From Candidatus Aerophobota bacterium (GTDB lineage Bacteria > Aerophobota > Aerophobia > Aerophobales > AE-B3A), in NCBI GenBank assembly GCA_030616535.1, contig JAUWXE010000015.1, positions 1 through 15,160 on the forward strand: a DNA stretch of 15,160 nt, in the 5' to 3' direction. The notes under the pieces were generated by a model, which was not told the DNA's origin, ran no database searches, and was given only the letters and a program-made list of their open reading frames with translations. Shown piece after piece: positions 5,697-12,498 of this stretch. Positions within the stretch are counted from its first letter, which is position 1, and every line of letters begins with the position of its first letter. The position numbers and the translations under genes were made by a program.

Positions 5697-5777
5697 GTGG
5701 CAGTCAGACAAAATATAGTAGCTACTGCAGGGCTTCCGCTCGGCAATTTCCTCTTTGAATATCTTGAGGGGGGATGA
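5697..5777 (+). CDS. Possible 26-codon ORF exactly bridging lptC and lptA
   Basis: GTG at 5697 follows the lptC stop (TAA 5694-5696) with no gap. The frame runs 26 codons (MAVRQNIVATAGLPLGNFLF...) to a TGA at 5775-5777 that overlaps the lptA ATG as ATGA. AAAGGA lies just upstream of the GTG. No similarity is recognised. The exact fit to both neighbours is the only support; it could be a coupling leader, a gene remnant or chance. Confidence 0.3.
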   Translation: MAVRQNIVATAGLPLGNFLFEYLEGG

Positions 5778-6307
5778 GGATGAAGAAAAAAGCTAGACAA
5801 TTTCTGGGGATGGTGTTAATTCTCTGGGTGATTATGAGCCTCTCCTCAACAGTCTTCGCCCAGAAAGAGTTAGTAGTTAGCAGCTCCCAACAGAGAATAG
5901 ACTATGCCAATCGGATACTCTTTTATATAGGTGAGGTTAAGGCTACCTGGGGGGATCTATTATTGCTATCGGACGAGATGGAGGTGTATCTAACTGAGGA
6001 GAATAATTTAAAAGAAGTTATAGCCAAGGGAAATGTTAGTATTACCCAGGGTATTACCCAGGGGAACAAAAAAAGGCAAGCCACCGGCCAAATGGCCACT
6101 TATACCGGTGAAGATAATAAACTTATTATCCAGGGCAATGCTCACTATCACGATGAGCTAGGGAATGATCTACTGGCAGAAAAAATAACTATCTGGATAG
6201 GGACAGAAAAACTCGAGGCAGAAGGATCTCCAGTTCAGGCGACTTATGTATTAGGTTCATTAAGAGAGGAAGAGGAAGTTGGTTCTCCGGGTGGAAAATC
6301 TCAGTAA
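5774..6307 (+). CDS. lptA: LPS transport periplasmic protein LptA (OstA-like)
   Basis: Periplasmic bridge protein that relays LPS from LptC to LptD. The 177-residue product has a signal peptide (MRMKKKARQF, hydrophobic core, cleavage predicted after VFA at residue 29). A repeated beta-strand OstA domain follows: residues 34-60 (VVSSSQQRIDYANRILFYIG), 80-120 (EVIAKGNVSITQG, RQATGQMATYTGEDNKLIIQ) and LLAEKITIWIGTEKLEAEGS near the end. The purine-rich GAGGGGGG directly abuts the ATG at 5774, so the second ATG at 5780 is better spaced and may be the real start. It ends 29 nt inside lptB. Order lptC-lptA-lptB-lptD and the domain pattern agree. Confidence 0.88.
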   Translation: MRMKKKARQFLGMVLILWVIMSLSSTVFAQKELVVSSSQQRIDYANRILFYIGEVKATWGDLLLLSDEMEVYLTEENNLKEVIAKGNVSITQGITQGNKKRQATGQMATYTGEDNKLIIQGNAHYHDELGNDLLAEKITIWIGTEKLEAEGSPVQATYVLGSLREEEEVGSPGGKSQ

Positions 6308-6998
6308 GAGCTATCAGAAAAAGCTGGTAGTAAATAAAGTTTCTCTTGAGGTCCCCCAGGGTCAGGTAGTCGGTCTTCTGGGACCTAATGGGGCAGGAAA
6401 GACAACCACTTTTTATATGATTGTGGGTTTGGTCAAGCCTAGCCAGGGGAGGATTTTTTTAGGAGACGAAGAAGTTACCCATCTTGCTACCTATCAGAGA
6501 GCGAGAAGAGGTATTGCTTATCTTCCTCAGAGACCCTCTGTATTTCAAAAACTTACCGTCAAGGAAAATCTTCTGGCCATTTTGGAAACCCTTGATCTCT
6601 CTGCGGGGGAACAAGAGGAACGGGCAAATTATTTACTCTCCGAACTAGGGATTACCCACTTAGCGAAGCAGAAGGCTTATCTCCTTTCCGGTGGAGAATG
6701 TCGAAGGGTGGAGATAGCAAGAGCCCTGGTTACTTCACCTTCTTTTATACTCCTCGACGAGCCCTTTGCTGGAATCGACCCCATTACCGTGTCAGATCTT
6801 CAAACAATTGTCTTTGAGTTAAAAAACAAAGGAATAGGAATACTCATTACTGATCACAATGTCAGGGAAACTCTTCAGATTACAGATTCTTCTTACATCA
6901 TGCATCAGGGTAAGATTCTCATAGCCGGAAAAAGAGATGAGCTCACCCAAGATAAAAAAGCAAGAGAGATCTTTCTGGGGGAGAACTTCAGGCTTTAG
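6279..6998 (+). CDS. lptB: LPS export ABC transporter ATP-binding protein LptB
   Basis: Cytoplasmic ATPase that powers LPS extraction from the inner membrane with LptF and LptG, which are not in this window. The 239 residues contain Walker A GPNGAGKTT (35-43), Q-loop YLPQRPSVF (Gln84), signature LSGGE (136-140), Walker B FILLDEP (Asp160/Glu161) and switch His193 in TDHNV. YLPQxxSVFxKLTV and PFAGIDP are typical of LptB rather than other ABC ATPases. The signature continues CRR where most LptB proteins read RRR, a mild change. The start is TTG at 6279, giving MVLRVENLSKSY in line with the family; GTG at 6291 is the alternative. The gene overlaps lptA by 29 nt and lptD by up to 62 nt. Confidence 0.95.
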   Translation: MVLRVENLSKSYQKKLVVNKVSLEVPQGQVVGLLGPNGAGKTTTFYMIVGLVKPSQGRIFLGDEEVTHLATYQRARRGIAYLPQRPSVFQKLTVKENLLAILETLDLSAGEQEERANYLLSELGITHLAKQKAYLLSGGECRRVEIARALVTSPSFILLDEPFAGIDPITVSDLQTIVFELKNKGIGILITDHNVRETLQITDSSYIMHQGKILIAGKRDELTQDKKAREIFLGENFRL

Positions 6999-8979
6999 AA
7001 AACAGAGCTCGATTCTCAGAGTCCTTTTGAGGATAGGGATTGTGGCAGGTTTTCTGGTTACGGCTTTTCCCTCGTTTGCTCTGGAGAAAGATCCTCCGGT
7101 CAACCTTCAGGCAGATCGCCTTTACTGGATGGGCAGTTCGGTTATTGGGCAGGGAAACGCACAGTTGGAATATAAAGATGTCCAGCTTAAGGCTGAAGAA
7201 ATAGTAGTAAATTTGGACAGTCTCGATCTGACAGCAGGGGAGGAGGTTAATCTTCAAATCGGGAACCGACGACTGAGAGGTAAGGATCTAAGATACAATT
7301 TGAAAAGTGAGGCCGGAACAATTCGAAGTCCGAGATGGCAAGAGGGTCTTCTCTTTTATAAGGCAGAAAAGGCACGTTTTTCCTCTGAGATGGTTGATCT
7401 GAAAAGAGTTGATTTTACCAGCTGCGATTTTTCCCTCCCCCACTATAAAATGAGAGCTGGAACCGTTAAGGTATATCCAGGCGATAAGATTATAATGAAA
7501 AGTGTAACCCTTTACCTGGGAAGTATACCTATTTTCTGGACCCCTTATCTCATCCAGTACCTCAACAAGAAGAACCGGGTAATGCTTCCCAGCCCCGGAT
7601 ATAGTGACTTTTCCGGCTGGTATGTTCAAACAGGATATTATTTTTATAGTTCAGCCCGCTTTCAAGGAAGGCTGCATCTTGATTATAGAGAGAAGAAAGG
7701 CTGGGGCGAAGGCGTAGATGTTTTTTATGAATCAAAACAGGCAGAGGGCGAGATAAAGACTTACTATGTAAAAGAGGCCGATACTGGAGAGGAGAGGTGG
7801 ATCTTGAGGTTAAGGCATCGACAATCTCTGTCTAAGTCTACCGACCTTAAGGTTCGTTTGGATCGCCTTTCCGATAAAAATTTTCTGGACGATTATTTTG
7901 GTGAAGGATACAAAACTTCTTATCTATACCTTGGACACAGGAGAGCTGGCTATAATGTGGGAGTTTTAGCAGAACCTTCTGTAAATCTTGAGTTTGAGCG
8001 AGGAGTCATAGAAAGGCTGCCCCAGATAAGGCAAAATCTCGAACCTCAAAGGCTGGGTAGATCCGGTCTTTATTTGGGTCAAGCCGCGGAAGTTACCAAT
8101 TTTAGAAAAGAAGACAAAAATATAGTTCGAGCTGACTCCTTTCTAGATTTTTCCTATCCTTTCACTGCTTTTAAATATCTTAGACTTCGGCCTAAACTGG
8201 GATATCATCTCTTCCGATACTGGTATACCCAAGACAATGAGAAAGAGGAGGGTTATCGAAGTATACCTTACCAGGAGTTAAATCTTCTTTTCAAGATTGC
8301 TGGTAAATTTGGAAACTACAGCCACATCTTGAACCCTTCCTTGAGCTATTATCATTCTTCCGAGATAAAAAATGATTTTCAGTTACCCTTTAGTTTAGGA
8401 GATCACGCTAAAAACAGCCACTCTGCGAATTTACTGAAGCTAGATCTTCGAAGTTACCTTTATCACAGGAAAAGAAAGCTTATTTCCGGAAAAGTCAGCC
8501 TGGATTACGATCTAACGAAGAAAAAGGAGAGATTTTCTCCGCTAGAGGGAAAATTCTATCTAACTCCCCTCCTGCCTTATCTAAATCATCTTTATCTCTA
8601 CCTTCTCTATCATCCATATGCTAAGGAATATAAAAAGATAGAAAGCGATTTAAGTCTCAAGGGGAAAATCTGGAATTTGACTTTAGGATTAAGAAAATAC
8701 ACCGATGACAGGGTAACCGATTTTATTACCCGAGGTGGGATCAAATTTGGGAAAAACCAAATTACTGCTTCCGTCCGTTATGATCTAGAAGGAAAAAAGA
8801 TCCGGGAGGAGGTCTATTCTTTCCAGCGAGACCTGCACTGTTGGGCGGTGAGGTTATTCTTGAAAAATAAGTATGGGGCTAAGTTAGAAAAGGAATACTG
8901 GATCATGTTCTATATAAAGGCTTTTCCCCATCACTGGATTAAATTTCATCCAGAGCTTGAAGAATTAGAATACCGATAA
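6937..8979 (+). CDS. lptD: LPS assembly outer-membrane protein LptD
   Basis: Outer-membrane translocon that inserts LPS into the outer leaflet. The 680-residue protein has an N-terminal signal-like segment (about 27-48, ending PSFA), an OstA/LptA-like jellyroll (about 52-150), then the LptD hallmark around residues 158-205: DFTSCDFSLPHYKMRAG, GDKIIMKSVTLYLGSIPIFW and TPYL. Alternating aromatic/polar barrel strands continue to the end. Only two cysteines are noted, Cys163 in TSC and about Cys635 in HCW near the C-terminus, where proteobacterial LptD has two disulfide pairs. The start is uncertain: ATG at 6937 lies inside lptB behind GGAAAAAG; a TTG near 7027 would leave a shorter signal peptide. 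The final residue is Arg rather than the usual aromatic. Confidence 0.9.
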   Translation: MSSPKIKKQERSFWGRTSGFRKQSSILRVLLRIGIVAGFLVTAFPSFALEKDPPVNLQADRLYWMGSSVIGQGNAQLEYKDVQLKAEEIVVNLDSLDLTAGEEVNLQIGNRRLRGKDLRYNLKSEAGTIRSPRWQEGLLFYKAEKARFSSEMVDLKRVDFTSCDFSLPHYKMRAGTVKVYPGDKIIMKSVTLYLGSIPIFWTPYLIQYLNKKNRVMLPSPGYSDFSGWYVQTGYYFYSSARFQGRLHLDYREKKGWGEGVDVFYESKQAEGEIKTYYVKEADTGEERWILRLRHRQSLSKSTDLKVRLDRLSDKNFLDDYFGEGYKTSYLYLGHRRAGYNVGVLAEPSVNLEFERGVIERLPQIRQNLEPQRLGRSGLYLGQAAEVTNFRKEDKNIVRADSFLDFSYPFTAFKYLRLRPKLGYHLFRYWYTQDNEKEEGYRSIPYQELNLLFKIAGKFGNYSHILNPSLSYYHSSEIKNDFQLPFSLGDHAKNSHSANLLKLDLRSYLYHRKRKLISGKVSLDYDLTKKKERFSPLEGKFYLTPLLPYLNHLYLYLLYHPYAKEYKKIESDLSLKGKIWNLTLGLRKYTDDRVTDFITRGGIKFGKNQITASVRYDLEGKKIREEVYSFQRDLHCWAVRLFLKNKYGAKLEKEYWIMFYIKAFPHHWIKFHPELEELEYR

Positions 8980-8987
8980 TTCAGGGG

Positions 8988-9046
8988 GTTAGGGGTGAGT
9001 GATTAGGAATCAGCCATATTCTTTTCTTATTTCACCGAGCCCTAAC
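8988..9046. repeat. Inverted repeat in the lptD-purD gap
   Basis: GTTAGGG (8988-8994) pairs with CCCTAAC (9040-9046), and GTGA (8995-8998) with TCAC (9032-9035) across a 4-nt bulge. The loop is about 33 nt. No T-run follows, so a standard terminator is doubtful. The 102-nt gap otherwise holds the GAGGAGG ribosome-binding site of purD near 9072. Confidence 0.45.
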
Positions 9047-9081
9047 GACTCAACATTGCTACCCATAGTGAGGAGGTATAG

Positions 9082-10365
9082 ATGAAGGTCCTGGTTATAG
9101 GAGGTGGAGGAAGGGAGCACACCCTGTGCTGGAAACTATCTCAAAGTCCCGAAGTTAAGGAAATCTTTGCTGTTCCTGGGAATGCTGGTATCTCGGAGAT
9201 TGTCCAATGCAAAGAAACAGAATATGAAAAAAGCTTTTCTCCTCTGGTGGGCCTGGTCAGAAAGGAGGGAATAGATCTTACCGTAGTAGGACCGGAGGTT
9301 CCTTTAGTGAATGGAATAGTGGATTACTTTCAAAAAAAAGGGTTAGCCATCTTTGGCCCTTCCAAGGCGGCTGCTTTATTAGAAGGAAGCAAGGTATTTG
9401 CCAAAAGATTTATGAAAAAATACCATATTCCTGCTGCCGATTTTAAAGTATTTTCCGATCCGGATAAAGCTATAGCTTATGTAGAGAAAAGGAAAGGTCC
9501 TGTGGTGATCAAGGCTGATGGTCTGGCAGCCGGCAAAGGGGTTCTGGTAACTGAGACAAAGCAAGAGGCCGTGAAGGCAATAAAGCTAATTATGGAAAAA
9601 AAGGCCTTTGGTGATGCGGGAAAGAGAATATTAGTGGAGGAAAAACTTTTTGGACAGGAGGTCTCTTTCATAGTTCTCACTGACGGGAAAACCGTGAGGT
9701 CCCTTGTTTCCTCTCAGGATCATAAGCCAATCTATGATTATGACCAGGGTCCTAATACAGGAGGGATGGGAGCTTATTCTCCCGGTCCCATTTCTCCCTC
9801 GCTCCATAAGAAAATAATGAGGAGAATCATAATTCCTACCCTGCAAGGGATGAAGGAGGAGGGAAGAGAGTTTAGAGGGGTTTTATATGCCGGCCTGATG
9901 ATTAAAGGGGGAGAGCCTAAAGTCCTGGAGTTTAATGTTCGTTTTGGGGATCCTGAGAGTCAGGCTACTCTTCCTCGCTTGAAGAATGATCTTTTGGAGG
10001 TTCTTCTGGCCGTGCAAGAGCAAAGTCTCAACCAGGTCCATCTTGAGTGGCGTCCTCAGGCTGCAGTTTGCGTTATTCTTGCCTCGCGTGGTTATCCTGG
10101 TAGTTATGATAAGGGCAAATCCATAAAGGGTTTGGAGAAGCTGTCTCGATTGCCCAATATCTTTACCTTTTACGCAGGAGTGAAGAGGGAAGATCATGGG
10201 TTGGTAACCAGTGGAGGTAGAGTGTTAGGGGTCACAGCTCTGAGTAAAAATTTGAAGGAAGCTATTCGGCAGGTCTATCGAGCAGTAGAGAAAGTCCACT
10301 TTGAAGGAATGTATTACCGACGGGACATAGGCTACAAGGCCTTGAAAAAAGGCAATTATGGTTGA
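9082..10365 (+). CDS. purD: Phosphoribosylamine--glycine ligase (GARS)
   Basis: Second step of purine synthesis: ATP-dependent joining of glycine to 5-phosphoribosylamine, in the cytoplasm. The 427-residue protein is full length for the monofunctional enzyme. The N-domain begins with KVLVIGGGGREHTLCWKL and includes VVGPEVPLVNGI. The ATP-grasp domain shows GPSKAAALLEGSKVFAKRFM, PVVIKADGLAAGKGV, QDHKPIYDYDQGPNTGGMGA and VLEFNVRFGDPESQ with the metal-binding acidic residues. The C-domain ends in MYYRRDIGYKALK. The ATG at 9082 follows GAGGAGG at good spacing. No other purine gene is nearby; it sits 102 nt after lptD as a stand-alone insertion in an envelope-gene run. Its stop codon overlaps the -35 of the next promoter. 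Confidence 0.97.
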   Translation: MKVLVIGGGGREHTLCWKLSQSPEVKEIFAVPGNAGISEIVQCKETEYEKSFSPLVGLVRKEGIDLTVVGPEVPLVNGIVDYFQKKGLAIFGPSKAAALLEGSKVFAKRFMKKYHIPAADFKVFSDPDKAIAYVEKRKGPVVIKADGLAAGKGVLVTETKQEAVKAIKLIMEKKAFGDAGKRILVEEKLFGQEVSFIVLTDGKTVRSLVSSQDHKPIYDYDQGPNTGGMGAYSPGPISPSLHKKIMRRIIIPTLQGMKEEGREFRGVLYAGLMIKGGEPKVLEFNVRFGDPESQATLPRLKNDLLEVLLAVQEQSLNQVHLEWRPQAAVCVILASRGYPGSYDKGKSIKGLEKLSRLPNIFTFYAGVKREDHGLVTSGGRVLGVTALSKNLKEAIRQVYRAVEKVHFEGMYYRRDIGYKALKKGNYG

Positions 10366-10389
10366 CAAAAAAAGCTATTGTAGTAAGAT
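10362..10389 (+). promoter_or_regulatory. Promoter for the exbB-exbD-tonB run
   Basis: Perfect -35 TTGACA (10362-10367) overlapping the purD TGA stop, a 16-nt spacer, and TAAGAT (10384-10389, 4 of 6 matches to TATAAT). Predicted transcription starts near 10396, leaving a leader of about 50 nt before the exbB ATG. The weaker -10 lowers confidence. Confidence 0.5.
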
Positions 10390-10444
10390 AAAACAATGAT
10401 TGGTATTGTTTTGCCACAAAACTTAAGCAAAGGAGTTGAGAAAA

Positions 10445-11056
10445 ATGCTTCAGTTTCTGATCAAAGGCGGTCCGATAATGATTCCTCTGGTGTTTTGCTC
10501 TATACTTGCACTGGCTATCATCATTGAGAAGTTCGTAAGTCTTAGGATAATCGAGTCCAAAGCTGATAAGTTCATGGAAAGAGTACTGGGAATTCTGAAC
10601 AGTGATGAGGAGAGGAAGATAGACAAGGTTCTTGCCTTGTGCGAGATGACTTCCTCTCCACCGGCTCGGATTCTGCGGGCGGGGATTGAGAAAAAAGAGG
10701 TAGGAAAGACGGAAGTCAAGGAGGCTGTTGAGGACGCTGGCTCTATAGAAGTACCTCATCTGGGAAGATACCTGGTGGTTCTGAGCACAATTGTCACTAT
10801 CTCACCTCTTTTGGGGCTGCTGGGAACGGTAAGAGGAATGATCATTGCCTTTAGTGTGATTGGTGTGGCGGGAGTAGGCGAAGCGGGAGCCTTAGCCGGA
10901 GGGATCTCTGAGGCTCTATATACTACTGCCTTTGGCCTTAGCATAGCTATTCCCGCCCTGATTTTTTATAATTACTTTACTCACCGAACAGATAGGTTGG
11001 TTCGGAAACTGGAGAGTTTCTCCGGTGAGTTCTTGGAATTGTTGACCAGGAGGTAA
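10445..11056 (+). CDS. exbB: ExbB/TolQ-family proton-channel protein
   Basis: Inner-membrane channel subunit that, with ExbD, converts ion motive force into motion of TonB. The ATG at 10445 gives 203 residues and has AGGAG 9 nt upstream; an in-frame TTG at 10436 is less likely. Three membrane segments are visible: about 10-33 (GGPIMIPLVFCSILALAIII), about 105-130 (VVLSTIVTISPLLGLLGTVR) and about 150-175 (LYTTAFGLSIAIPALIFYNY). Conserved family features are LLGLLGTVxGM in helix 2 and the LYTTAFGL threonines in helix 3 that line the pore. The next two genes are exbD and tonB, which favours ExbB over TolQ, since no tolB or pal follows. Confidence 0.92.
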   Translation: MLQFLIKGGPIMIPLVFCSILALAIIIEKFVSLRIIESKADKFMERVLGILNSDEERKIDKVLALCEMTSSPPARILRAGIEKKEVGKTEVKEAVEDAGSIEVPHLGRYLVVLSTIVTISPLLGLLGTVRGMIIAFSVIGVAGVGEAGALAGGISEALYTTAFGLSIAIPALIFYNYFTHRTDRLVRKLESFSGEFLELLTRR

Positions 11057-11058
11057 AG

Positions 11059-11481
11059 ATGCGTTTTCGTCGCCCAAAATCACGGGAAGAAGCGATATTT
11101 AATCTCACTCCCCTTATCGATGTTGTGTTTTTGCTGCTTATATTCTTTATGCTTACCACCACTTTTCGTACCATTTTTCAGGGAATAAAGGTAGATTTAC
11201 CTACCACTACCACACCGCAGGAAAGAATAGAGGAAAGTATTGTCATTTCCATTACCAGGGACAACCGTATCTATCTTGGTACGAGAAGAGTAAAAAAATC
11301 GGCACTGGTTAAGCTTCTAAAAACACGATTAAAGGGACGCCGAGGTCTGGTTATCATTAACGCCGACAAGAGTACCCGGCACGGCCAAGTGGTGGAGGTC
11401 ATGGATCTGGCTAAACAAGCTGGAGCTGGTAGGCTGGGTATTCTCACTTCTTATGTAAAGGTGGTGAAAAAAGGTGGATGA
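11059..11481 (+). CDS. exbD: ExbD/TolR-family biopolymer transport protein
   Basis: Stator partner of ExbB. The 140 residues comprise a short cytoplasmic N-terminus, one membrane helix (about 18-38, LTPLIDVVFLLLIFFMLTTT) with the essential proton-carrying Asp21, and a periplasmic domain (about 45-140). The latter includes RIYLGTRRVKKSALVKLLKT and a VVEVMDLAKQAGAGRLGI segment typical of the family. The exbB stop is embedded in the AGGAGGTAAAG ribosome-binding site just upstream, only 2 nt between genes, which implies co-translation. Its 3' end overlaps the tonB start by 8 nt. Confidence 0.94.
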   Translation: MRFRRPKSREEAIFNLTPLIDVVFLLLIFFMLTTTFRTIFQGIKVDLPTTTTPQERIEESIVISITRDNRIYLGTRRVKKSALVKLLKTRLKGRRGLVIINADKSTRHGQVVEVMDLAKQAGAGRLGILTSYVKVVKKGG

Positions 11482-12484
11482 TAAAAATCGATTTAAACTG
11501 GCTCTTCTGACTTCCTGTGTAGTTCATTTTTCCCTTATTCTTTTGTTCCCTACCTTAAGAGCTCCTCTTAAACCCCTTCCCAAATATGTAGAAGTATCGC
11601 TGGTTAAGGTTCGCCCTAAACCTGCGCCTGCCCGGGTAGTTACAGTGCCAAAAAAGAAGGAAAAAGTTAAGGTGGTCAAAGTAGAAAAAAAGAAAGTAGT
11701 AGCCAGGGTGGAAGAGAAAAAGGAGATACCTAAGGTAGCCAAAATAGAGAAAAAGATTGGGGAAAAGAAAGCTACTGGTTCGAAAGAAGAAGGAGGAAAA
11801 CCTTCTGCTGGAGGTAAGGTTGCCGCGGCACCCCCCGAAAGGGCAAAATTGGCCGCTAAGGTCTCGCCGGTAAAGATCTCTGCGCAACCAGGCCCAATGC
11901 TTCCCACCCTTCCTCCTCAGGTGAGGACTGAGAGTGAGATTAAAGTTCCCTTGATCGGCCGTAGTATTGAACCCACTCTAGGAACTGGAATTAGCCGTTA
12001 TGCTCTACAAGGAGAAAGAGCTATCATACCAGGAGAAAGGCCTCTTCCTGGAGGTGGAAAAGGTGTTAGCGGTGAAGAAGTTCTTCCTCAGGGCAGCGGT
12101 CTTCCCTCCAAAGTTCCTTCCTCTATCGGAGGTATTGGAGGAGGAATCTCCTACCAGCCAGGGGAGGGGGAAGGAGTCGGAGGAGGCCGAGGACGTGGAA
12201 TTATAGGACCATTAGGTGAAGGCGGTAGAAAAATCGAGAGGCAGGTGGAACCCCCTTATCCTGGATGGGCCCAAAGAGAGGGGAAAACGGGGGTGGTAGA
12301 GGTGAAGTGCTGGGTACTGCCGAGTGGAGAGGTGAGAAATGTTGAGGTCTGCCAATCCTCGGGGTTGCCCAGATTAGATGAACACGCCTCCCAGTATCTA
12401 ATGATGTGGAAATTCGAGCCTATTGAAGAGGAAAAAATACAATGGGGGATAGTTCCCTTCCATTTTGAATTTCCAAAGAAATAA
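11474..12484 (+). CDS. tonB: TonB-family energy transducer
   Basis: Inner-membrane-anchored protein that spans the periplasm and transmits ExbBD-derived energy to outer-membrane receptors. The 336 residues start at GTG 11474, with AAAGGTGG about 9 nt upstream. In order: one membrane anchor (about 8-26, KLALLTSCVVHFSLILLF), a Lys/Pro/Val-rich spacer (about 38-150), a Gly/Pro-rich low-complexity stretch (about 165-245), and a C-terminal TonB domain (about 247-336). The last shows PPYPGWAQREGKTGVVEVKC, LPSGEVRNVEVCQSSGLPRL and MWKFEP. Two cysteines in the terminal domain could form a disulfide. No TonB-dependent receptor lies in the window. TolA is the alternative but the C-terminal motif is TonB-like. 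Confidence 0.9.
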   Translation: MDDKNRFKLALLTSCVVHFSLILLFPTLRAPLKPLPKYVEVSLVKVRPKPAPARVVTVPKKKEKVKVVKVEKKKVVARVEEKKEIPKVAKIEKKIGEKKATGSKEEGGKPSAGGKVAAAPPERAKLAAKVSPVKISAQPGPMLPTLPPQVRTESEIKVPLIGRSIEPTLGTGISRYALQGERAIIPGERPLPGGGKGVSGEEVLPQGSGLPSKVPSSIGGIGGGISYQPGEGEGVGGGRGRGIIGPLGEGGRKIERQVEPPYPGWAQREGKTGVVEVKCWVLPSGEVRNVEVCQSSGLPRLDEHASQYLMMWKFEPIEEEKIQWGIVPFHFEFPKK

Positions 12485-12498
12485 AAGGGTCTTCAAAA

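Noticed and set aside
11524..11907. Long antisense frames opposite tonB
   Set aside because: They arise from the lysine- and proline-rich low-complexity region of TonB; the Phe/Ser-rich translations are typical antisense shadows.
12000..12206. Plus-strand frame inside tonB in another reading frame
   Set aside because: Lies inside the Gly/Glu-rich spacer of TonB; no start signal or similarity.
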